Below are positions 15,444 through 23,635 of a stretch of DNA of 62,209 nucleotides, piece by piece. The stretch comes from a virus, in IMG/VR virus record IMGVR_UViG_3300032245_001172, positions 1 through 62,209 of that record. The stretch is one strand, 5' to 3'. The translations under genes and the position numbers were made by a program. The notes below the pieces were generated by a model. It was not told where the DNA came from and searched no databases. It saw only the letters and a program-made list of their open reading frames with translations. The stretch's first letter is position 1. Each line of letters opens with the position of its first letter.

Positions 15444-15656
15444 ATGGAAAATACATTTTTAGACAGATTAAAAACTGAAAAAAACGAACTACTTGATAAA
15501 ACAACTAAATTAGGAATGTTTTTAACATCCGATAAATCAAAAGAATTGTCAGATGCAAATATTTTATTATTAAAGCAACAATTTGAGATAATGAACGCTT
15601 ATTTAAATATTTTGATAATTAGAGTAGAATTATTAGAAGCGACAGAAAGTAAATAA
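15444..15656 (+). CDS. crAss001_48-related small phage protein (70 aa)
   Basis: Helical protein FLDRLKTEKNELLDKTTKL, then LLLKQQFEIMNAYLNILIIR. This helix pair resembles the widespread small phage family annotated as crAss001_48-related, function unknown. It follows the Acb2-like gene by 3 bases and ends at a strong terminator. Confidence 0.6.
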   Translation: MENTFLDRLKTEKNELLDKTTKLGMFLTSDKSKELSDANILLLKQQFEIMNAYLNILIIRVELLEATESK

Positions 15657-15660
15657 CAAA

Positions 15661-15686
15661 AAAAACCACCAATTAGGTGGTTTTTC
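15661..15686. terminator. Bidirectional rho-independent terminator
   Basis: ACCACC-aatta-GGTGGT stem with T5 on the plus side and eight As before it (Ts on the minus strand). It ends both the anti-defence island and the converging minus gene at 15703. Confidence 0.85.
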
Positions 15687-15702
15687 TTTTTGTCTTTTAA
15701 AA

Positions 15703-15822
15703 TTATTTTTTAAAAGCACCAACTTTGTAGGCAACTAATACCAATAAGGCAATAGTAATTGTGTTATGAACGTTTGTTCCACCTAACCAATTTGGAGATT
15801 TAATGTCGAATAATCCTTCCAT
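15703..15822 (-). CDS. Tiny membrane protein (39 aa)
   Basis: Starts MEGLFDIKSPNWLGGTNVH, then a transmembrane stretch TITIALLVLVAYKVG and a KK end. A TACATTTG box at 854-861 within the 15.8 kb gap and the shared terminator at 15661 support expression. The only minus gene in this part of the phage; it resembles the single-span virion proteins encoded far downstream. Confidence 0.6.
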   Translation of the reverse strand: MEGLFDIKSPNWLGGTNVHNTITIALLVLVAYKVGAFKK

Positions 15823-15853
15823 CTTTTTTAGTTTTTATATTAATTAATAACAA

Positions 15854-15861
15854 CAAATGTA
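15854..15861 (-). promoter_or_regulatory. -7 box for the 15703-15822 gene
   Basis: CAAATGTA reads TACATTTG on the minus strand, about 32 bases before the start. It forms a divergent pair with the plus promoter at 15976. Confidence 0.55.
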
Positions 15862-15975
15862 AACAAAGACAATTAATATTATAAATAATAAAAAAAGAAT
15901 AATCGAAACAAATAGTAAGCTAAATTATTTTATTTAAAAGAAATTAAAAAAAGTTATTATTTATAATAAAACCAT

Positions 15976-15983
15976 TATATTTG
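15976..15983 (+). promoter_or_regulatory. -7 box TATATTTG for the polyvalent-protein operon
   Basis: TATATTTG 21 bases before ATG 16005. No clear -33 element is visible. It begins the long plus-strand operon that runs toward 31 kb. Confidence 0.6.
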
Positions 15984-16004
15984 TTTTTTGATATAAAAAT
16001 AATT

Positions 16005-19000
16005 ATGAAAAAAAATAAATTCACAGAATCTAAAGCTGAAAACAACCCTACTGGTGGTGTTTTAGTCGGTAAAAGACAAGGGCAAACAATAATTCATAAT
16101 AAAGGAACATTAAGTGGTTATTTAGTTGGTAAAACACACGCAGAAGGTGGTATAAAAGCAATAAATAAATCTACTGGACAACCATTAGAAATGCAAGGTG
16201 GAGAAGTTGTTATTACTGCACCAGCAGTTTCAGACCAAACAAAACATAATTTTGATGGAGAAATGCTTACGAATCGTGAAATACTTTCAAAAATTAACGA
16301 AAAAGGTGGTGGTGTATCATTTGCAAAAGGTGGAGATGTTCCAAAAAAATTAAAATCAACTGGTGCAAGTTATAATTATGGAGGTCAAACTATGACAGAC
16401 CATGAAATTGTTACTTTAATAAATGGTGGATATGTAAGTTATAAAGATAAATATAACAGAAAATATAAATACAAAAAAAATACTTCACATAGTTTAGAAG
16501 AAATTGCAAAAGATACTGGAATTTCACTAAAAGGAATTAAGCAAATTTACAATAAAGGAATCGGTGCTTATAAAACTAATCCATCCAGCGTTAGACCAAA
16601 TGTTAAGTCAAAAGAACAATGGGCAATGGCAAGAGTTTATAGTGCAGTTATGGGTGGTAAAGCATCTAAAATTGATTCTAATGAATTAAAAATGAATAAT
16701 GGTGGAAAAGTAAATTTAGTTTCTGAATCAAAAAAAGGCGACCATACTTCAAGAGATTTAAATAATTATAATGATTTATTAGATGTTGGAGCAGATGGAG
16801 AAGTTGGTATGGATAATGGATTAGCTTTTGCAAAAGGTGGAAGTCTGGATTTTTTAGATGATGTAGAACAAATTTTTGCCAGAGGTGGTGCTACTGATAT
16901 TATTGTAAACAACTGGAATGATATACCAGATGATTTTAAAAGCATTACATTACCTAAACAGATTGAATGGTCAGCAAACCCAACTAACAAAGGTTTATAT
17001 GAAATTGTAAAACCATTTTTAGAAGTAAAAGACACAAGACCAGCAATGCAAGGTATTAACTTTGATGATATTGGTATTACTGCTACTAATTCACACATTT
17101 TATTAAATATACCTTATGCAGATACTGGATTTGAAGGAGTTTATAAGCCAGTTAAATTACCAAAATCTGATTTAATTTCATCCACTAAAATTGATGTAAA
17201 ATATCCAAATTATAAACAAGTAATTCCTACTGAAAAAGATATAACTAAAGTTTTTGAATATATAAATATAGAAAAACTATTAACTTATTGTAAAATTGCA
17301 AAAAATTTTTCTGGAAAAAATGAAATTGTTTTTAAAATTAATAATGAACAAATGCAATTTTTTCCAGATTATATAATAGATGTTATAACTTCTTGGATTA
17401 AACTTACTGGTTTATCTTATGCTGATATTAGTTTTCAAACAAATAGGAAAGCATTAGTATTTAGTGGAAATCCAACTTTTACTTTAGGTATAAATAGAAT
17501 TGCTTTAATAATGCCTTCTATTTATGGTAGTCAAAGAAAATTAGGTGCAAGAAACGAAAAGAAAAAAGCAGAATTAAATGTTTACTTTGATTTTGATAAT
17601 AATGAAATTCATAATTCAGATGGAAGTGTAGTAACTGATTGGAGTGAGAAACCTAAAAAAACTCGTAAGCCACGAGCAAAAAAGGTAACAGAAACTACTT
17701 TAACAGAATTACCAGAACTTATAAAAATAGGTTTTGCTGATTCAATTGAAATATTACCAAAACCAATAAGAGATTTAATTGCTTATGAGCAATTACTGAT
17801 GGGAGCAACAATGGAAGAAGTTGTAAAATCTTCAAAAAGCGATACAATAAATAGTGTTTTTGGTTGGGATGATACAACTGATGGAGGAGATTTTTGGTCA
17901 AGAATTTCTAATGGTAATTTATTTTATTTTAAAGAAAAATACGGAAAAGCTGGAGAGAAGGCAACTGAATTATTAAATAAATTTTTAGATAAAAAAGGTT
18001 TAACTACATCTGAAACTAAACCATTTGATTTAACAAATACAAAAATCTGGATTGGAGATAATCCAGAATTATCAAGAGCAGTCCAAATGAAAGCATTTCA
18101 ATTAGGATGGAGATGGTCGTCTGGAAAAACACCTAAATATTTAGAAGGAAAAAGTTTGTTTTTTTACGATGATAAGTCAATAGCATATTCTACTAATAGT
18201 AAAACTAATTTTGATAACGACCCTAAAAGAGAAATTTTTGCATCTGATTTAACGTCAGAAGCACAAGCACAATTACCAAAGACAACTTCTGTCGAACCTA
18301 AACCTATTTTAGAAAAAGTTAATTTTGAATTAGAACATAAGTTTTTAACCAGCAGAATAAATGATTTATCTTTAGAACTAAATGTAAAGAAACTTATTTT
18401 AAGTAGAGAAGAAATTAGTTTCTACCAAAGAGAAATTAATAAGTTTATTCAGTTGTTAAGAAACGTAAATGAAAAAGAACAAGCGAGTAAAACTATTTCA
18501 GAAAGATTTGATGCTATTTATTCTGTGAAGTTTGGAGATTTCAAAAAAGAATATCCAACTGCTGATTTAAAATCTATAAATGGATTAACAACAGAATTAA
18601 CAGAGCAAGAATATTTAGATGTTAGAACACCAGAATTTAAAGCATTTTTTGGAGATTGGCAAAACGCTTATCTAACAAATAATTACGATTCTGTATCTAA
18701 AGTCGTTAATGAAAAAACAAAAGAACCAATGCCAGTTTATCATGGTACAAATGTTTTGTTTACAAATTGGAAAACATACGAAACTAACAATGCACATTAT
18801 TTTGCAGTAAGAAGGGATTTTTCAGATTTCTTTGCAACAACTTGGGAAGAAAGAACTGATAAGAGTGCATTAGATTCAAAAACAATAAAAAGTTTAAACC
18901 CAAACAAAGGTACGTTTATGTTTAGATGTTTTATTGATGTAAAGAATCCAATTGACTTTTCAAAATTTGGTGTAGAAAAATATCCAGTAAGTGATTTTTT

Positions 19001-19325
19001 AACATATTTAAAAATTAATTACAATATTGCAGATTATGATTTTTGGACAAATATTAGTTTTAAAGATAAAGTAGATAAAGATACAATGGTATATGCTTGG
19101 CAAATAATTAGATTATGGCAGTCGTTTACACAATATGTAAAATTATTTACTATGCACGATGGTTACATATTTTATGAATTTTTACCAGATTCTCCAAAAT
19201 TAAGTATGGATGATGCTTCATTATGTTATTGTGCTTTTGATAGTAACCAAATAAAGTTTAACGATGCTTATGAATTTAATGCTTTGTCTAATGATTCCAG
19301 ATTTGATTTTGGAGGTAAATTATAA
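16005..19325 (+). CDS. Polyvalent protein with C-terminal ADP-ribosyltransferase-like domain (1106 aa)
   Basis: ATG 16005 is used; an upstream TTG lies in the promoter box. Residues 1-100 hold LVGKTHAEGGIKAI and LEMQGGEVVITAP, a glycine motif of Bacteroidetes phage virion-linked proteins. GG-rich linkers separate domains; two (about 585-660 with TDGGDFW, 677-760 with IWIGDNPEL) recur in the 23636 protein. From about residue 864 it matches ART-PolyVal: DVRTPEFKAFFGDW, MPVYHGTNVLF near 910 and the late FDSNQIKF. Such proteins are thought to enter with phage DNA and act on host targets. Confidence 0.75.
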   Translation: MKKNKFTESKAENNPTGGVLVGKRQGQTIIHNKGTLSGYLVGKTHAEGGIKAINKSTGQPLEMQGGEVVITAPAVSDQTKHNFDGEMLTNREILSKINEKGGGVSFAKGGDVPKKLKSTGASYNYGGQTMTDHEIVTLINGGYVSYKDKYNRKYKYKKNTSHSLEEIAKDTGISLKGIKQIYNKGIGAYKTNPSSVRPNVKSKEQWAMARVYSAVMGGKASKIDSNELKMNNGGKVNLVSESKKGDHTSRDLNNYNDLLDVGADGEVGMDNGLAFAKGGSLDFLDDVEQIFARGGATDIIVNNWNDIPDDFKSITLPKQIEWSANPTNKGLYEIVKPFLEVKDTRPAMQGINFDDIGITATNSHILLNIPYADTGFEGVYKPVKLPKSDLISSTKIDVKYPNYKQVIPTEKDITKVFEYINIEKLLTYCKIAKNFSGKNEIVFKINNEQMQFFPDYIIDVITSWIKLTGLSYADISFQTNRKALVFSGNPTFTLGINRIALIMPSIYGSQRKLGARNEKKKAELNVYFDFDNNEIHNSDGSVVTDWSEKPKKTRKPRAKKVTETTLTELPELIKIGFADSIEILPKPIRDLIAYEQLLMGATMEEVVKSSKSDTINSVFGWDDTTDGGDFWSRISNGNLFYFKEKYGKAGEKATELLNKFLDKKGLTTSETKPFDLTNTKIWIGDNPELSRAVQMKAFQLGWRWSSGKTPKYLEGKSLFFYDDKSIAYSTNSKTNFDNDPKREIFASDLTSEAQAQLPKTTSVEPKPILEKVNFELEHKFLTSRINDLSLELNVKKLILSREEISFYQREINKFIQLLRNVNEKEQASKTISERFDAIYSVKFGDFKKEYPTADLKSINGLTTELTEQEYLDVRTPEFKAFFGDWQNAYLTNNYDSVSKVVNEKTKEPMPVYHGTNVLFTNWKTYETNNAHYFAVRRDFSDFFATTWEERTDKSALDSKTIKSLNPNKGTFMFRCFIDVKNPIDFSKFGVEKYPVSDFLTYLKINYNIADYDFWTNISFKDKVDKDTMVYAWQIIRLWQSFTQYVKLFTMHDGYIFYEFLPDSPKLSMDDASLCYCAFDSNQIKFNDAYEFNALSNDSRFDFGGKL

Positions 19326-19328
19326 ATT

Positions 19329-20690
19329 ATGAAAAACTTTGATGCACAAGTACAAGAATTAAAAGAATTAGCTTTAGAAAGAAATTTAGAAGTAAATTTA
19401 AAAATGTCAAAAATAGATTTATATGCAACAAGCAGTTATGATGTTGTAGATACTGAAACTGGAGATGTTTACGAATTTATTATATATAATAATAAATATT
19501 TATTTCAAGGAGATGATACAAAAAGAAGATATGCAGAAACATATATTCTAAAAAAGTTACAATTTGAAATGTTGTCTTATGAAGATAAATTAAAATCTTT
19601 ACAACTGGTTTCAACATTTTTTAATTTGGAAGATTTTAATAAAAGTGAAGAAAATCTTTTTGAAAATAATTTAAATAAAAGAAAACAATCTACTGAAACT
19701 TTTAATGAATTAGAATATTATATAAGATTTGACAGAAATCAAAAATTATATAAATTTGATATTCTTTTAAAAATAAAACAACAAACTGATAAAACATATA
19801 GAATAGATTGTAGTATTGATGTAATTGAAAAAATAATAGAAAATGTTAGAGAAGATGGCGTTGATGATAAGTACTATTATACAACAATAGAACAAGCCGA
19901 ATTTGATAATTTTCCAGATGTAATTGATTTTTTTAATACACTTTACGAAACTGCATCTTTAGAATTTAATAAACTTTTAAGTGAAGAAATAAAAAAAATC
20001 ACAAAAGAAGAACAAAAGAAACAACAAGAAGAAAAAGGCGAAGAAGGAGAAAAAGGCGAAGAAGGAGAAGGAGAAGGAGAAGGAGAAGGAGAAGGAGAAG
20101 GAGAAGGAGAAGGAGAAGGAGAAGGAGAAGGTCAAGATGGTGCTGAAAAGAAAGGTGGTCAAAAAGGTGGTCAAAAGGGTGGTAAACCAAGTTTAGAAGA
20201 TTTAATAGATGATATTTTAGATTCTGAAAAATCTGGTGCAGATGGTCAATCTACAAAAAAACCTAATGAAATTGATTTAGAAGATTTTATAAATGAAATA
20301 CAAAAAGGTAATGTTGAAAACAAAGATTTTACCGAGCAGTATAAAAATGAAGATTTATCTAAAAAAATTCAAGATGAAAAAAATAGTTCATCCGATGAAG
20401 GTATGTCAAGTGAAGAAGGTCAAGACGGAAAAATGGATTTACCAAAATCAGATGATACAGAACAGAAATATGATATACTAAATGGAATGGCACGTTTTTT
20501 AGATGCAGATGTAAGTGATTTAAAACGTAGATTTCCAACAGAAAAATCAATAAAATCTTTTTTCTTATCTTTACAAAGAAATGAAATAAATGAATTATCA
20601 GAATTTTCTAATTTATCAACAGAATTAACAATTCCAGAAGCGAAAAAAATATTACAAGACAACTTTATAAATGATTTAAAAAACATATAA
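19329..20690 (+). CDS. Acidic Gly-Glu-repeat protein next to AAA/VWA genes (453 aa)
   Basis: Residues 1-215 are a folded alpha/beta region; about 220-265 are a (Gly-Glu)n run; then basic GG-K repeats, an acidic stretch and a helical C-terminus (RFPTEKSIKSFFLSLQRNE). With the next two genes it recalls CobT/VWA systems, where an acidic linker and VWA module partner with a MoxR-type ATPase. Here acid linker and VWA-like part are in separate proteins. Confidence 0.65.
   Translation: MKNFDAQVQELKELALERNLEVNLKMSKIDLYATSSYDVVDTETGDVYEFIIYNNKYLFQGDDTKRRYAETYILKKLQFEMLSYEDKLKSLQLVSTFFNLEDFNKSEENLFENNLNKRKQSTETFNELEYYIRFDRNQKLYKFDILLKIKQQTDKTYRIDCSIDVIEKIIENVREDGVDDKYYYTTIEQAEFDNFPDVIDFFNTLYETASLEFNKLLSEEIKKITKEEQKKQQEEKGEEGEKGEEGEGEGEGEGEGEGEGEGEGEGEGQDGAEKKGGQKGGQKGGKPSLEDLIDDILDSEKSGADGQSTKKPNEIDLEDFINEIQKGNVENKDFTEQYKNEDLSKKIQDEKNSSSDEGMSSEEGQDGKMDLPKSDDTEQKYDILNGMARFLDADVSDLKRRFPTEKSIKSFFLSLQRNEINELSEFSNLSTELTIPEAKKILQDNFINDLKNI
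20063..20130 (+). repeat. GGAGAA hexanucleotide repeat tract
   Basis: About eleven head-to-tail GGAGAA units code for Gly-Glu. The perfect units make slippage likely, so the length should vary in steps of two residues between relatives. Confidence 0.9.
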
Positions 20691-20691
20691 A

Positions 20692-22059
20692 ATGAAAAGA
20701 GAAGAATTAGAGCAAATAATTAACGACCCATCAATTAGTCAAATTGTAAAAGATGATGCAGTTGAGCAATTGAAAAAATTAGATACAATTGAACAATCTG
20801 AATCTTTAAAAGTGGATTCTGAAATTACTTTTGCTATTAAAGAATTTAATAATTCTATTGAAAAATTAGTTAATAAAGGTGTTGATAAACAACAAGTTGC
20901 AGATATTGTTGATGAAAAATTTAGAGATACTAAAATTGGTAAAGCAAATTTAGATGAAAGCGTATTAGAATTAATAGGTAAAACTCAAAGTGTTCAAATT
21001 ATCAACTGGCAAAATGTAAAAGTTAAAACATCAGATGGTAAGAAAAGACAAATTTTTGATTTAATGCTATCAGATTTTGAAGCTGGAAACAACGTATTCT
21101 TATATGGTGGTGCTGGTACTGGTAAAACATTTATTGCTGGTCAAATAGCATCAGCTATGAATTACAAATTAATTACATTAAACTGCAATCAGTTTACTTC
21201 TCCATTAGATATTGTAGGAGGACAAACAATTGAAGGTTATCAAGAAGGAAAATTAATTAGAGCATTTGGTTACAATCCAGAAATTGAAAAGGAAATGAAT
21301 CCAGAAACTGGTAAATTTTATTCTGGTGCAGTATTGCTTTTAGACGAATTACCAAAACTTGACCCAAATACTGCTGGAGTTTTAAATGATGGTTTATCAA
21401 AAATCAAAGACCCATCAAGAAGAAGTCAAGATGGTATGGAGATTAAACCAACTATTGAGAATGGTAGAGGACAAGTAATTTCAAAAGGAAACATATTTGT
21501 TATAGCAACTGGAAACTCTTTGTTAAATGAAGCTGATGTAAACTATGAAGCAAACTTCAAACAAGATTTATCTTTACAAGATAGATTTGCTGGTAGTACA
21601 TACGAATTGATTATTGACCCACAATACGAATTAGATAATCTAATGAAGAATATTAAAGTAATGGATGATATTGTAAATTTCACTTTTATTTTTAATTTCT
21701 TATTTAGATTAAGAAATTCTGTTGAAGAAAATAAATTTTCAAGTAGAGCATTTGTATCACAACGTTTGATGATTTCATTTAGAGATACTTACATTGCTTA
21801 TAGATTAAACGAAATGCAAGGAGATAAAAAAATACAAAATGCTAAAACATTGCAAATAGCAACTAAAACATTTTTAGATTTATTTACCGAGCAACAAAGA
21901 AGTGTTTTAGAAGCTGATGTTAATGTAGATGAATTTTTTGATTTAATAAATTTAAAAAACACTAAAAGTCTTAACGATTTAGAATCGCCAGAAGATAAAC
22001 AACAAGCTGAAATGTTAATTGAACAATTTGATATTAAAAACGCAAACAAAATCAAATAA
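20692..22059 (+). CDS. MoxR/CobS-type AAA+ ATPase (455 aa)
   Basis: Walker A GGAGTGKT at 139-146, Walker B VLLLDE at 214-219, sensor-1 IATGN at 271-275 and arginine-finger region LQDRFAG near 298. The insert SPLDIVGGQTIEGYQEGKLI fits MoxR/CobS. The N-terminal 110 residues are helical. MoxR ATPases remodel complexes together with VWA partners; the VWA-like gene follows with a stop/start overlap (TAATGA). Confidence 0.9.
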   Translation: MKREELEQIINDPSISQIVKDDAVEQLKKLDTIEQSESLKVDSEITFAIKEFNNSIEKLVNKGVDKQQVADIVDEKFRDTKIGKANLDESVLELIGKTQSVQIINWQNVKVKTSDGKKRQIFDLMLSDFEAGNNVFLYGGAGTGKTFIAGQIASAMNYKLITLNCNQFTSPLDIVGGQTIEGYQEGKLIRAFGYNPEIEKEMNPETGKFYSGAVLLLDELPKLDPNTAGVLNDGLSKIKDPSRRSQDGMEIKPTIENGRGQVISKGNIFVIATGNSLLNEADVNYEANFKQDLSLQDRFAGSTYELIIDPQYELDNLMKNIKVMDDIVNFTFIFNFLFRLRNSVEENKFSSRAFVSQRLMISFRDTYIAYRLNEMQGDKKIQNAKTLQIATKTFLDLFTEQQRSVLEADVNVDEFFDLINLKNTKSLNDLESPEDKQQAEMLIEQFDIKNANKIK

Positions 22060-23633
22060 TGATTGAAACAAAAAACAATTTTATTGAATTTGGATTTGAC
22101 CCTTTTAAGTTTATAGAAGATGGTCTTAAAATTGTTACGGACAACAATTTAAGGTCAGAAGCTACTGAAAGAAGTGTTGCTGGTGGATATAGTGTTTTTG
22201 GAAAAGATTATAATTGGTATGGATATAAAAGCAGTTCTACAAAATCTTTTGCCGAACAATTTGATATTAATTCTGGATTAGGTAGTTTTTTAGACCAAGA
22301 TTTATTAACTAAAGTTGAAGATATTTATTCAAACATTAATGCTAAACTTGATTTAGGTGGAGATGCAAAACAACAAAGAATAAAATTCACAGATAGACCA
22401 TTAGGTATATTTAGTTTTTCACAAGCCAGTAAAGGTTTAATCAGACCAGTTGAATATTATTCTAAAACCGAAAATAAGATTATTTCTCCAAATGATGTTT
22501 TTGAAGGACAGATAAAAGAAATGAAATACTTTTATTATCTTAAAGACGATAAAGAAATATTAGTTGAAAGAAGGCAAGAAGGAACAACACAAATTAAAGA
22601 GAATTGCGAATCAGTAATATTGAAGTTAGACGAACAATCAAATCTAATATTACCTTATGATGCAGATGGTAAAATTGTAAACGAATGTAAAGGAGCTAAA
22701 TTAAGATACGCTTCTTTAAATAAAAAGGTTTATGCTTACAGAGAAAAGAAAGGTGGTGGAATTGCTCCCTATGTTGATTTGTATGTTTCTACTGGAGGTA
22801 TAGGAAGTTTGAATCCAGAAGAAATGATTATACGTTCATTGCCAAATATTTTATTATCAAGAATTTTAGAAAAAGCTGGAGTTCGTGTTAGAATATTTGC
22901 TTACTGGTCAAATAGAGATTATGACAAAAAAAGGGATTTCAATACTATGTTCATGCTTAAAAACTATGGAGAAACAATTAACATAAATAAAATTGCAGTA
23001 TTTACTTCTGACACAAGATTTTATCGTTATTGGTTAGCAAATAGTACAATAGGATGGTATTATAAAATGTGTGGAGATGATAAAAGTGGTTTTTCAACTA
23101 CTGGTACATTAAACCCATCAACTTTTATGCGAGAAATTTTACCTAAAATTAGAAACTATGTAAGTTACAAAATTAAAACTGGAGAATTTCCATCCCAAGT
23201 AGTTGATAAAAGATTAATGTTATTTGCAAATATGGATGTTACGGATAGTGATAAAATTGAAAGTCCAGATATAGAAAAAGAAATTATTAAAAAGTTTTAT
23301 TCGATATTGGATTACATTCAGATAACATTAAGTAAAACACCAAGAAACGTAATAAAAGATATAGTTAAAAGAGAAACAGATGCTGGTAAAAGTTTGTATG
23401 ATATTAAAAGGTATTTAAAAAGTACCATAACAGATATTTTAACACCAACAAATGAATTGCAACAAGATAGTCCAGAAGAATTGAAAAGAAAATTACAAGA
23501 AGGACAATTGACAAAAAAAGAATTTGACAAAAAATTAGCAGTTTCAATACAATTAGATTCAGTAGAAGAAGCTGATAAAATTATTGATGCAAGAGATAGG
23601 TATAATGATATAATCAACAATTTAATAACCTAA
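22059..23633 (+). CDS. VWA-like partner of the MoxR ATPase (524 aa)
   Basis: The core strand APYVDLYVSTGGIGSL (about 236-251) with D240 and S244, followed by helix PEEMIIRSLPNILLSRIL and strand VRVRIFAYWSNRD, has the shape of a VWA metal-site (MIDAS) region, although the classical DxSxS is altered to DLYVST. The overlap with the ATPase gene supports a pair. Likely target: a virion or host protein complex remodelled by the ATPase. Confidence 0.65.
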   Translation: MIETKNNFIEFGFDPFKFIEDGLKIVTDNNLRSEATERSVAGGYSVFGKDYNWYGYKSSSTKSFAEQFDINSGLGSFLDQDLLTKVEDIYSNINAKLDLGGDAKQQRIKFTDRPLGIFSFSQASKGLIRPVEYYSKTENKIISPNDVFEGQIKEMKYFYYLKDDKEILVERRQEGTTQIKENCESVILKLDEQSNLILPYDADGKIVNECKGAKLRYASLNKKVYAYREKKGGGIAPYVDLYVSTGGIGSLNPEEMIIRSLPNILLSRILEKAGVRVRIFAYWSNRDYDKKRDFNTMFMLKNYGETININKIAVFTSDTRFYRYWLANSTIGWYYKMCGDDKSGFSTTGTLNPSTFMREILPKIRNYVSYKIKTGEFPSQVVDKRLMLFANMDVTDSDKIESPDIEKEIIKKFYSILDYIQITLSKTPRNVIKDIVKRETDAGKSLYDIKRYLKSTITDILTPTNELQQDSPEELKRKLQEGQLTKKEFDKKLAVSIQLDSVEEADKIIDARDRYNDIINNLIT

Positions 23634-23635
23634 TA

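Noticed and set aside
19977-20190. Minus-strand ORFs rich in Phe/Ser or Leu opposite the Gly-Glu repeat
   Set aside because: They are the antisense of the GGAGAA repeat tract and low-complexity; no leader or promoter supports them.
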